DNA from: CAJCIY01 sp036379355
GTDB taxonomy: Bacteria > Actinomycetota > Actinomycetes > Mycobacteriales > CAJCIY01
Assembly: GCA_036379355.1 (NCBI GenBank)
Contig: DASVGV010000029.1
Span: forward strand, 1 to 13,294
Length of the DNA: 13,294 nt
Reading direction: 5' to 3'
Below the pieces are notes generated by a model, which worked only from the letters and a program-made list of their open reading frames with translations, was not told where the DNA came from and did not search any database. How positions within the stretch are numbered: the first letter of the stretch is position 1; each line of letters starts with the position of its first letter. The translations under genes and the position numbers were made by a program. Below, one piece after another: positions 1 to 5,954 of this stretch.

Positions 1-1
1 C

Positions 2-424
2 CGGGTCAACCTCGACGGCGCCTTCTACACGTTCCGTGAGGCGTCCAAGCACATGGTCGAACGCGGCGGCGGGGGTTCACTCGTCGGCACCGCGTCGCTC
101 GCCGCGATCGAAGGGCAGCCGCGCGGTGAGCACTACGCCGCCACCAAGGGCGGCCTGATCTCGATGATCCGCGCGCTCGCCGTCGAGCTCGCCCGCCACC
201 AGATCCGCGCTAACGCAATCCTGCCGGGCTGGATCGAGACCCCGATGACCGACGGCGCCCTCGACTCCACCGCGTTCAAGGACAAGGTGCTCAAGCGCGT
301 ACCGGCCAGACGTTGGGGGCAGCCCGAGGACTTTGCCGGCATCGCCGTCTATCTCGCGAGCGGCCTTTCCTCGTACCACACCGGCGACACCTTCCTGATC
401 GACGGCGGGTACGCGATCTTCTGA
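2..424 (+). CDS. Short-chain dehydrogenase/reductase, C-terminal part (5' truncated by window edge)
   Basis: This is the downstream portion of an NAD(P)-dependent oxidoreductase of the classical SDR family. The reading frame is open from base 2, so the N-terminal Rossmann half with the TGxxxGxG cofactor motif lies outside the window. Visible SDR landmarks are NLDGAFYTFREA (the helix that begins with the catalytic-tetrad Asn), an alpha/beta strand ending GTASLAA with the catalytic serine region, YAATK as the catalytic YxxxK (Tyr at 134-136), the RANAILPGWIETPMT loop, and the terminal DGGY motif usual for FabG-like SDRs. The PGWIETPMT stretch and the RWGQPEDFAGIAVYLAS segment fit the 3-oxoacyl-ACP reductase or sugar/alcohol dehydrogenase subfamilies. 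Substrate cannot be told. It converges tail-to-tail with the LuxR-type gene, with only 23 bp between the two stop codons. Confidence 0.93.
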   Translation, partial: RVNLDGAFYTFREASKHMVERGGGGSLVGTASLAAIEGQPRGEHYAATKGGLISMIRALAVELARHQIRANAILPGWIETPMTDGALDSTAFKDKVLKRVPARRWGQPEDFAGIAVYLASGLSSYHTGDTFLIDGGYAIF

Positions 425-447
425 CTCTGCGGAGAACGGGCAGCCGC

Positions 448-1821
448 TCACGTACGGCTGTACGCCAGTGCGGCAAGAACGCGCCGGTTGGTCGCAGCGT
501 CGGCATGCAGCTCGAGCTTGTCGAAGATCGCGCCGACGATAGGCTCCACGGTCTTGATGCTCAGGTGCAGCTCGCGGCAGATCGCCGCGTTCGAGTGTCC
601 ACGGGCGATGAGTGCCAGCACCTCGCGTTCGCGCGGGGTCAGCGCCTCGACGTGGCCGGACCGTTCCTGCCGGCCGATCACCTCGGCCAGCCCGAGGTGG
701 TCGATCACGAGGGCCGCCTGCGACGCAAGGTCGCCGAAGAGGCGGGCCTCGGTCAGCGAAAGGGCATCGGCGCGCGCCCGCCGCACCGCGAGCACGCCGA
801 CCATCGAACCCTTGCTGACGACGACGCGAACGTGGTGTGACGTCGACTGCTCGAGCGTCTCGCGGGTCGACGGCGCGATCGCCTCGTCGGACTCGGGCCA
901 GACGCCGACGGCGTGCAACTCGACACCGCCCATCCACAACGTCGCGGCTGGAGCGGATAGTGCGTCGGCGACGGCGCGGGCGAGCGCCGTCGGCCGGTCG
1001 TACGACCCGTCGTCGGCCCGCGAGAGCCAGGTCAGCGCCGAGTACGACGTCACGTGCTGTCCGTGCACGATCGCCCACCCCGCGGCCACCGGGACCAGCG
1101 CCGCCGCCAGCAAACCGGCCCGGGGGGTTCCGACTGCCAGCAGTCCGGCAACCAGTGCAGCCACCGAGAGGCCGGCAGCACCGACGAGCCACGTCAGCTG
1201 GCGCCGGACGCGCCTGCCGGCCCGGCGCCAGCGATCGGCTACGGCCACGACCCAGAGGACCTGCATTCCGGCGTACAGCGGATGAGCGAGCGCCGACCAG
1301 AAGGACGCAACAACGGAGGGCACGGTGCCCTGCAACGGGTGCCGGGTCGTCAACCCGGTCGATGCGTACTCAACCGGCCACACCGCCGACAGCAACGCGC
1401 ACGCGGCAGCGAGCGCGACCACGACGGCCGCGACCCACCGCCAGGCGAGGGACGGCAGCCGTCCGTCCGGGAAACACAGGACCGACAGGGTGGTGAGGGC
1501 CAGCGCGACGGCCGTCGGCCATACCCCGAGCCACCCCCACCACGGACTGGTCTCACCAGCGGAGAAGTGGCCGATCTGCCGACCGAAGAACAGCAAGGCT
1601 TCGGTGACACCCGTCGCCAAGAACAGCCGGCCCTCCCGGTGACGCGGGCGCTGGTGAAGCACGTAGGCGCCCACGAAGGTGAATGCCACTGCGAGCAGCC
1701 CGTTGTGCAGGTTGGGCAGCCACAGCCCCCGCGCCTGGCCGAGGCTGACGAGCACGACGACGACGCTGCTGAGCAGCAGGGGTGCGAGCCCCCGCCCGCC
1801 GCGAACGCCCGCGTGCGTCAC
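448..1821 (-). CDS. Membrane-anchored LuxR-family transcriptional regulator
   Basis: A 457-residue protein from a GTG start at 1821, chosen because GAGGA lies about 7 nt upstream and the hydrophobic N-terminus follows at once. The frame is open further upstream (to 2127), but that stretch lies under the divergent gene and looks non-coding. Roughly residues 12-253 are hydrophobic with about seven or eight membrane segments, including a CFPDGRLPSLAWRW loop near 116-129 that resembles the sensor part of many actinobacterial membrane histidine kinases. Residues 275-385 look like a GAF-type sensory domain, ending LFGDLASQAALVIDHLGLAE. Residues 393-457 are a LuxR/FixJ helix-turn-helix (LTPREREVLALIARG, then KTVEPIVGAIFDKL). 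There is no phosphoacceptor or ATPase domain, so it probably acts as a one-component regulator held in the cytoplasmic membrane. The divergent membrane-protein gene is the obvious candidate target. Confidence 0.88.
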   Translation of the reverse strand: MTHAGVRGGRGLAPLLLSSVVVVLVSLGQARGLWLPNLHNGLLAVAFTFVGAYVLHQRPRHREGRLFLATGVTEALLFFGRQIGHFSAGETSPWWGWLGVWPTAVALALTTLSVLCFPDGRLPSLAWRWVAAVVVALAAACALLSAVWPVEYASTGLTTRHPLQGTVPSVVASFWSALAHPLYAGMQVLWVVAVADRWRRAGRRVRRQLTWLVGAAGLSVAALVAGLLAVGTPRAGLLAAALVPVAAGWAIVHGQHVTSYSALTWLSRADDGSYDRPTALARAVADALSAPAATLWMGGVELHAVGVWPESDEAIAPSTRETLEQSTSHHVRVVVSKGSMVGVLAVRRARADALSLTEARLFGDLASQAALVIDHLGLAEVIGRQERSGHVEALTPREREVLALIARGHSNAAICRELHLSIKTVEPIVGAIFDKLELHADAATNRRVLAALAYSRT

Positions 1822-1846
1822 CGGGTCATCCTCACACCTCGTGCGC

Positions 1847-1880
1847 CGCGAAGGGCCCAGGGTTTTCCCTCCACTTCGCG
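1847..1880. promoter_or_regulatory. Inverted repeat in the divergent LuxR / membrane-protein promoter region
   Basis: In the 138-bp gap between two divergent genes, CGCGAAG at 1847-1853 is matched by its exact reverse complement CTTCGCG at 1874-1880. Inside lies a second, shorter pair, AGGG (1852-1855) and CCCT (1867-1870). The placement is right for an operator of the adjacent LuxR-type regulator, or for a hairpin in one of the leaders. No clear -35/-10 pair was recognised here. The operator role is inference only. Confidence 0.35.
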
Positions 1881-1959
1881 ATGCAGGGATCGCCCCGTGG
1901 TCGGCCGGCGGTCTGTCACGGCAGCGTGAGACCTCCCGCCGTACCGACCAGGGAGAACC

Positions 1960-2721
1960 ATGACCGCCACCGCGCAGCCAGTGACCGCCGACCCGACCGC
2001 AAGCGACCCGACCCCCACCGAAAGGTTGCTGACGGGCGCACTGCTCGTCGCCCCGCTGATCTATCTGGCCGCGGACTCGACGTACGCCGCTCGAGGCTGG
2101 GACGACGGTGCGGCCGGCGTCCTGCATGTCCTCGGCGCCATCGCCTACGGGTTCGTGGTGCTGCGCGTGGCCACCTGGCTGCCGCGCACCTCATGGCTCG
2201 CCGCGGCCGTCGTCCTGACCGGTCTGGTCGGCATGGCTGGGAACGTCGCGTACGGCTTCGACACGATTCACTGGTCGTACGGCGACACCCAGCTCGTCGA
2301 CCGGACCGGCGTCGCGACCCTCATCAAGCCGCTCGGGCTGTTCTTCCCGCTGTCGATCGCCCTCGCCGCCTGGGGTCTCACGAGGCTGCGCCACCGTTGG
2401 CAGGGCGCGCTCGCGCTCGTCGCCGCCGCCGTCTGGCTGGTCGCGCACATCGCCAACATCGCGGCCCTCGCCGTCGCCGTGAACGTCGCACTGGTCGTCG
2501 CCTTCGGCAGCCTCCTCTGGACTGCGTCCGTGCGGGACACCAGCGAGACCGCACCGGCGAACTCATCCGCGAACTCGTCCTCGACCCACCCGCGACTGTC
2601 AGCCGCGGACACCACCAGCGCCCAAGGTGTGAACTACGACCCGAGACACGTGCGAACGACGTCGCGACACATCACAGTGCGCGCTCGGAGGGACTCGAAC
2701 CCCCACCCTTCTGATCCGTAG
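1960..2721 (+). CDS. Six-helix membrane protein of unknown function
   Basis: A 253-residue integral membrane protein starting at ATG 1960, with a strong AGGGAG ribosome-binding site at 1950-1955. After a Thr/Pro-rich cytoplasmic start (residues 1-20) there are about six hydrophobic helices: near 23-40, 52-72, 78-99, 121-142, 147-166 and 168-188. A polar loop, YGFDTIHWSYGDTQLVDRTG (98-117), lies between helices three and four. I do not recognise the family. The last 65 residues form a Ser/Thr/Asn-rich, probably disordered tail that continues into the antisense of tRNA-Arg. The final residues RRDSNPHPSDP and the TAG stop come from tRNA sequence. That tail may be a by-product of a lost stop codon or a frameshift. 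Divergent transcription from the membrane LuxR gene suggests joint regulation. Confidence 0.75.
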   Translation: MTATAQPVTADPTASDPTPTERLLTGALLVAPLIYLAADSTYAARGWDDGAAGVLHVLGAIAYGFVVLRVATWLPRTSWLAAAVVLTGLVGMAGNVAYGFDTIHWSYGDTQLVDRTGVATLIKPLGLFFPLSIALAAWGLTRLRHRWQGALALVAAAVWLVAHIANIAALAVAVNVALVVAFGSLLWTASVRDTSETAPANSSANSSSTHPRLSAADTTSAQGVNYDPRHVRTTSRHITVRARRDSNPHPSDP

Positions 2722-2752
2722 TCAGATGCTCTATCCGTTGAGCTACGAGCGC
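2680..2752 (-). tRNA. tRNA-Arg (anticodon ACG)
   Basis: The minus strand folds into a full 73-nt cloverleaf. The acceptor stem is GCGCTCG/CGAGCGC and the D stem is GCTC/GAGC. The anticodon stem is TCTGA/TCAGA with loop CTACGGA (anticodon ACG, reading CGU and, after A34-to-inosine change, other CGN codons). A 5-nt variable loop and a T arm with loop TTCGAGT follow. The discriminator base is G and CCA is not encoded. A -10-like TAGACT lies 13 nt upstream of the 5' end. The 3' half is overlapped on the opposite strand by the end of the membrane-protein reading frame. Confidence 0.97.
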
Positions 2753-2753
2753 A

Positions 2754-2780
2754 GGGTGCCGGCAGAGTCTACCGGCACCC
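2754..2780 (-). terminator. Perfect 9-bp hairpin between VOC gene and tRNA-Arg, carrying the tRNA -10 box in its loop
   Basis: GGGTGCCGG (2754-2762) pairs perfectly with CCGGCACCC (2772-2780) around a 9-nt loop. The hairpin lies 19 bp past the stop codon of the minus-strand VOC gene and ends one base before the tRNA-Arg 5' end. It fits a factor-independent-like terminator for the VOC gene, although no T-tract follows it. On the minus strand the loop reads TAGACTCTG, and its TAGACT (2766-2771) is at the right distance, 13 nt, to be the -10 element of the tRNA promoter. Confidence 0.6.
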
Positions 2781-2799
2781 CGGCCGACACCCGGCGCGC

Positions 2800-3279
2800 T
2801 CACTCCTCGAGGGAGTGCCAGCGCTCGCTCTCCTCCTCGTCACCGTGCTCGCCCGGCGTCGCGACCTGGAGCAGGACGCCGCCGGCGTTCCGCGGGTGCA
2901 CGAAGGCCTCCGCCCAGTGCGGGTCGTCGGGCCGCTCGCCGAATGTCTCGTACCCGCGCGCGTGCAGCACCTCGATCGCCTCGTGCACCGACGGCACGGT
3001 GAAGGTCACGTGGTGCAGCCCGCCGAGCCCCCCGGACCGGGCGAGGAACGAGTCGAGGAACGTCGAGCCCGGAGTGGCCCAGATGAGCTCGATGTGCTTG
3101 CCGTCCGGGAAGTCGAGGCTCCGCGTCGAGAAGCCGAGGTCGACGTTCGTCCCGCCGTACGACGGGACACCCCCGAGGAGGTCGCGATAGAGCGCGAGCA
3201 TCGGCTCGAGCGCCGGACCGCCGATCGCGACGTGGTCGAACTTCGCCTTCAGGCCTTCGAGTGCGGGGGGAGCAGTCAT
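2800..3279 (-). CDS. VOC-family (glyoxalase / methylmalonyl-CoA epimerase-like) protein
   Basis: A 159-residue single-module pair of beta-alpha-beta-beta-beta repeats of the vicinal oxygen chelate superfamily. I start it at ATG 3279, which has GGAG 5 nt upstream, rather than at the longer in-frame option at 3333. Probable metal ligands sit at the four usual places: His in KFDHVAIGG, Glu in KHIELIWATPGSTF, His in GLHHVTFTV and Gln in GGVLLQVATP. This H-E-H-Q pattern, with DSFLARSGGLGGLHHVTF, resembles actinobacterial methylmalonyl-CoA epimerase-like VOC proteins, but the substrate is not certain. The acidic tail EHGDEEESERWHSLEE lies beyond the fold. The gene stands alone, transcribed toward tRNA-Arg and ending before a 9-bp hairpin. 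No mutase or carboxylase gene is nearby to support the epimerase role. Confidence 0.9.
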   Translation of the reverse strand: MTAPPALEGLKAKFDHVAIGGPALEPMLALYRDLLGGVPSYGGTNVDLGFSTRSLDFPDGKHIELIWATPGSTFLDSFLARSGGLGGLHHVTFTVPSVHEAIEVLHARGYETFGERPDDPHWAEAFVHPRNAGGVLLQVATPGEHGDEEESERWHSLEE

Positions 3280-3484
3280 GGCTCCGATCCAACCAGTGCA
3301 TACTGGGCGGGTGTTCACCACCCGCCGGTTCACCTATGCCTATGCCTTTACGGGCACCGGGCTGACTGGCGTGCGAACGAACTAGCGCACCCCCATCGTC
3401 CCGGTGTGACATCGGGACCGGGTACGCGCGTGCGCAGACCGATGCCGTGGAACGCCGGGCATCTCCCAGAGAGCGAGCCCCGTC
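3280..3484. other. 205-bp divergent intergenic region with several inverted repeats
   Basis: No gene is visible between the VOC start and the chorismate mutase start. The region contains a perfect 8-bp stem-loop, GGCGGGTG (3306-3313) and CACCCGCC (3319-3326) around TTCAC. It also has a tandem TATGCC-TATGCC (3335-3346), a GTGCG/CGCAC pair (3371-3375 and 3386-3390) and a GTCCCG/CGGGAC pair (3398-3403 and 3413-3418). Both flanking promoters must lie here, but no convincing -35/-10 pair was found on either strand. The repeats could be operators or leader hairpins. Confidence 0.5.
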
Positions 3485-3769
3485 ATGACCACCACCGACT
3501 CCGCCCGTACGGCCGACATCCCTGACGTCGAGACCGGCCGCGCGCGCATCGACGACATCGACAGCGCCATCCGCGACCTGGTCGCCGAGCGCGTCGAGGT
3601 CAGTCGCACCGTCCAGCAGCTGCGCAAGGCCGGCGGGCGCCCCGGCATCCAGCACGCCCGTGAGAACGAGATCATCGGCCGGTACGTCGACGCGCCCGGC
3701 GACGCCGGTGCCGACATCGCCCTCGCCGTCCTCGCGCTCTGCCGCGGCCGCCTCCCCCAGTCGCGTTGA
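3485..3769 (+). CDS. aroQ: Chorismate mutase, AroQ-delta type
   Basis: A 94-residue, all-helical monofunctional chorismate mutase (chorismate to prephenate, the branch to Phe and Tyr). The first helix carries ARIDDIDSAIRDLVAERVEVSR, with Arg21 and Arg36 at the positions of active-site arginines. It is followed by LRKAGGRPGIQHARENEIIGRY, where Arg47, Arg52, the HxRE motif (His57, Arg59, Glu60) and the downstream ALCRGRL segment align with the secreted-signal-free intracellular enzyme of mycobacteria and corynebacteria. Known AroQ-delta enzymes are weak alone and are activated by binding DAHP synthase through the C-terminal region that usually ends RGRLGH. Here the end is RGRLPQSR, so that contact may differ. 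No other shikimate gene is adjacent. The stop codon (3767-3769) lies inside the left arm of a perfect inverted repeat. The ribosome-binding site is weak (GAGAG). Confidence 0.93.
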   Translation: MTTTDSARTADIPDVETGRARIDDIDSAIRDLVAERVEVSRTVQQLRKAGGRPGIQHARENEIIGRYVDAPGDAGADIALAVLALCRGRLPQSR

Positions 3770-3825
3770 TCATGATGTTGCAGTCAGTTTCGGGCCGCTC
3801 CCGTGACTGCAACATCATGATCAAC
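3765..3825. repeat. Perfect 22-bp inverted repeat (61-bp palindromic element)
   Basis: The left arm at 3765-3786 begins GTTGATCATG and ends GCAGTCA. The right arm at 3804-3825 is its exact reverse complement. The 17-nt centre holds a further CGGG/CCCG pair, so the transcript could form a very stable hairpin. The arms are AT-richer than the surroundings and contain the near-palindrome TGATCATGATG. The element starts 2 bp before the chorismate mutase stop codon and ends 25 bp before the next start. It may end transcription, although no T-tract follows the stem, or it may be a copy of a dispersed intergenic repeat. Confidence 0.9.
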
Positions 3826-3850
3826 ACCGGGATGGGGGGTTAGGGGACAG

Positions 3851-4261
3851 ATGAGGGACCCGGGGCCGGTGCTCGAGCTGCTGCGGGACGCGGCGGCGCG
3901 AGACCGCCCCGCCATCACCCTCACGTACGCCCGCGTCGCCGAGCTGCTCGGGGAAACTCCCCCGGAGTCCTGGTGGCGCGAGCAGCGCGCCGCCCTGCTC
4001 GCGACCGGGTACGCCGTCTCGGTCGACCACGAGCGGCGGTGGGTGACGTTCGCGCGCGCACCCGCCGAGGAACCTCCCGCGGCCACGAGCGACGAGAACC
4101 TCGCCGTCGACGTACGAATCACCTTCACGGCGACGGCCACCGACGCGACCGCCTGGGTCGGCGGCGAGCCGGTGCCGTTCGACCTGTCCGCCGAGACCGC
4201 GCGCAGCCTGCGTGCGGCCGTGGACGAGCGCCGCGGCCAGAGCGGAGGCTCGGGGATTTGA
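3851..4261 (+). CDS. Small DUF7662-like protein with C-terminal beta-rich region
   Basis: A 136-residue cytoplasmic protein from ATG 3851, preceded by AGGGGA at 3 nt. Residues 6-70 match, in my reading, the pattern of the DUF7662 domain: LTYARVAELLGETPP (24-38), a conserved tryptophan pair WW (41-42), then ATGYAVSVDHERRWVTFARA (51-70). Proteins with this domain are often linked to restriction or nucleic-acid systems, but its function is unknown and I assign none. Residues 84-125 form a second, beta-like segment (VDVRITFTATATDATAWVGG, then VPFDLSAETARSLRAAVDE). The reading frame has no stop of its own before the tRNA-Ser gene on the opposite strand. The last five residues (GGSGI) and the TGA come from tRNA antisense, a 19-bp overlap. 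Domain assignment was made by eye and needs a profile search. Confidence 0.7.
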   Translation: MRDPGPVLELLRDAAARDRPAITLTYARVAELLGETPPESWWREQRAALLATGYAVSVDHERRWVTFARAPAEEPPAATSDENLAVDVRITFTATATDATAWVGGEPVPFDLSAETARSLRAAVDERRGQSGGSGI

Positions 4262-4332
4262 ACCCCGGATGGGCGATGAACCCAAACCGCATTAGCAGTG
4301 CGGCGCCATAGACCGGACTAGGCGAAGCCTCC
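4243..4332 (-). tRNA. tRNA-Ser (anticodon GCT)
   Basis: The minus strand folds into a 90-nt class II tRNA. The acceptor stem is GGAGGCT/AGCCTCC and the discriminator is G. The short D stem is GCC/GGC. The anticodon stem is CCGCA/TGCGG with loop CTGCTAA (anticodon GCT, reading AGC and AGU). The long variable arm has a GGG/CCC stem, and the T arm is CGGGG/CCCCG around TTCAAAT. CCA is not encoded. A -10-like TAGGCT lies 14 nt upstream. The 3' end is overlapped by the stop end of the plus-strand DUF7662-like gene. Confidence 0.97.
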
Positions 4333-4346
4333 AACGTGCGGCCCGC

Positions 4347-4352
4347 AGCCTA
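4347..4352 (-). promoter_or_regulatory. -10 box of tRNA-Ser
   Basis: On the minus strand TAGGCT ends 14 nt before the tRNA 5' end. The same spacing class is seen for TAGACT before tRNA-Arg. No good -35 hexamer was recognised at 16-18 bp. The remaining sequence up to the WS/DGAT start (4333-4430) holds no gene. Confidence 0.5.
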
Positions 4353-4430
4353 CCGGTCACCTGTCCCTCCCCACGAGGCACGCAATGGTGCGACGATCAT
4401 CGCTCGTACCAACCGGGGAAGGACGACCTC

Positions 4431-5954
4431 ATGCGGCAGCTCACCGGACTCGACGCGCAGTTCCTCGCAATGGAGAACGGGCGCATTCACGCGCATGTCG
4501 GCATGGTCGCGATCCTGGACCCGACCACCGCCCCCGGCGGGAGGGTCGACGCGGAGAGCATCAAGGCCGTCCTGCGCGAGCGCATCCACCTGCTGCCGCC
4601 GTTCCGCTGGCGGCTCGTCCGGGTGCCCTTCGACCTCGACCACCCGTACTGGATCGAGGATCCGGACTTCGACCTCGACTACCACGTCCGGGACGCCGCG
4701 CTGCCGCCCCCCGGGGACATGGAGGCACTCGGCGCGATGGCGGCCCGCGAGGCGTCGCGGCCGCTCGACCGCACCCGGCCGCTCTGGGAGCTGCAGATCG
4801 TGCACGGCCTGCCGGACGGCAAGGTCGCGATGCTGAGCAAGGTCCACCACGCCGCGGTCGACGGGATGAGCGGCGCGGAGATCATGAGCGTGCTGCTGGA
4901 CCTCGACCCGAAGGGCCGCGAGATCGAGCCCGCCGAGGTACGCCACACCGAGGAGCCGCCGAACGAGCTCGGCCTCATGCTGCGCGGCATCGCCCGGCTG
5001 CCACTCCACCCGCTGCGCGGGCTACGGTCGCTGCCCGGTGTGCTGCCCGGCATCGACGCCGTGCCGCCGCTGCGCAACCTGCCACTGGCCGGCCGGCTGA
5101 GCCGCCTGTCGAGCCGCGTCGCGACGCTGCCCGGGCAGGTCCTCGGCAACAACGACGGCGCCGTGCTCGACATGCCGGCGGCGACGGCGCCGCGGACGCC
5201 GTACAACGGCGAGATCCACGCCGCCCGCCGGTTCGCGTTCGGCAGCCTGAGCCTCGACACGGTCAAGGAGATCAAGCGGTTCCACCAGGTCACGGTCAAC
5301 GACGTGGTGATGTCCCTGTGTGCCGGCGCGCTGCGTGCCCAGCTCGTCGAGCGCGGTGCGCTGCCCACCGACCCGCTGGTCGCGATGGTTCCCCTGTCGG
5401 TACGCCAGCCCGAGCAGGTCGGCACGTTCGGCAACCGGATCTCGATGATGGTCGTGCCGATCCCGACCGACGTGGCGGACCCGATCGAGCGGCTGCGGGT
5501 GACGCACGCGACGATGACCGTGGCCAAGACCCGGCACCAGGCGCTGCCGGCGACGCTGCTGTCCGACGCCACCCAGTTCATCCCGCCGGCCTTGTTCGCC
5601 CGCGCGGTCCGCTCGCTGTTCAAGGTCGCGTCCAGCGGCGCCCTCGCGCCGTCGCTGAACCTGGTGATCTCCAACGTCCCCGGGTCGCCGTTCCCGCTCT
5701 ACCTCGGCGGTGCGAAGCTCGAGACCGTCTACCCCGTGTCGGTGCTGTTCGAGGGTGTCGGCCTGAACATCACGGTGATGTCGTACCAAGATCATCTCGA
5801 CTTCGGGCTGATCGCCGACCGGGAGCTCGAGCCGCACGTGTGGACCCTGATGGAGCACCTGCACCGGGAGCTCACCGCCCTGGCCGCGTCGGTCGGCAAG
5901 GCCACGGCCCGTGCCGGGAGGACGGTGGCCGAGGAGACCGCCTCAGCCGGCTGA
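4431..5954 (+). CDS. Wax ester synthase / diacylglycerol acyltransferase (WS/DGAT)
   Basis: A 507-residue acyl-CoA-dependent O-acyltransferase that makes triacylglycerol or wax esters from acyl-CoA and diacylglycerol or fatty alcohol, normally at the membrane or lipid-droplet surface. The start at 4431 has GGAAGG about 8 nt upstream, and MRQLTGLDAQFLAMEN is the usual family N-terminus. The catalytic HHxxxDG motif is intact as HHAAVDG at residues 139-145, preceded by RPLWELQIVHGLPDG. The C-terminal WS/DGAT domain (about 350-500) includes NLVISNVPGSPFPLY (from 411) and YPVSVLFEGVGLNITVMSY, both typical. A Leu/Pro/Arg-rich linker (about 185-245) joins the halves. Length is slightly above the common 450-490. 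It appears to be a single gene ending in palindromic, terminator-like sequence. A role in storage lipid is probable; the preferred acceptor is not known. Confidence 0.96.
   Translation: MRQLTGLDAQFLAMENGRIHAHVGMVAILDPTTAPGGRVDAESIKAVLRERIHLLPPFRWRLVRVPFDLDHPYWIEDPDFDLDYHVRDAALPPPGDMEALGAMAAREASRPLDRTRPLWELQIVHGLPDGKVAMLSKVHHAAVDGMSGAEIMSVLLDLDPKGREIEPAEVRHTEEPPNELGLMLRGIARLPLHPLRGLRSLPGVLPGIDAVPPLRNLPLAGRLSRLSSRVATLPGQVLGNNDGAVLDMPAATAPRTPYNGEIHAARRFAFGSLSLDTVKEIKRFHQVTVNDVVMSLCAGALRAQLVERGALPTDPLVAMVPLSVRQPEQVGTFGNRISMMVVPIPTDVADPIERLRVTHATMTVAKTRHQALPATLLSDATQFIPPALFARAVRSLFKVASSGALAPSLNLVISNVPGSPFPLYLGGAKLETVYPVSVLFEGVGLNITVMSYQDHLDFGLIADRELEPHVWTLMEHLHRELTALAASVGKATARAGRTVAEETASAG

Noticed and set aside
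441..460. CAGCCG/CGGCTG inverted repeat as terminator of the SDR and LuxR genes
   Set aside because: Most of it lies inside the last codons of the LuxR gene and the stem is only 6 bp, so chance in GC-rich DNA is likely.
1822..2127. N-terminal extension of the LuxR regulator to 2127
   Set aside because: The added 102 residues are Arg/Gly-rich, cross the divergent promoter and the start of the membrane-protein gene, and lack a start site as good as the GTG at 1821.
3335..3346. Tandem TATGCC repeat as a regulatory iteron
   Set aside because: Only two copies of six bases; too short to support a claim.
2680..4332. Integrated element bounded by the two tRNA genes
   Set aside because: No integrase, no duplicated tRNA 3' end and no direct repeat were found, and the genes inside (VOC protein, AroQ-delta) look like chromosomal housekeeping genes.
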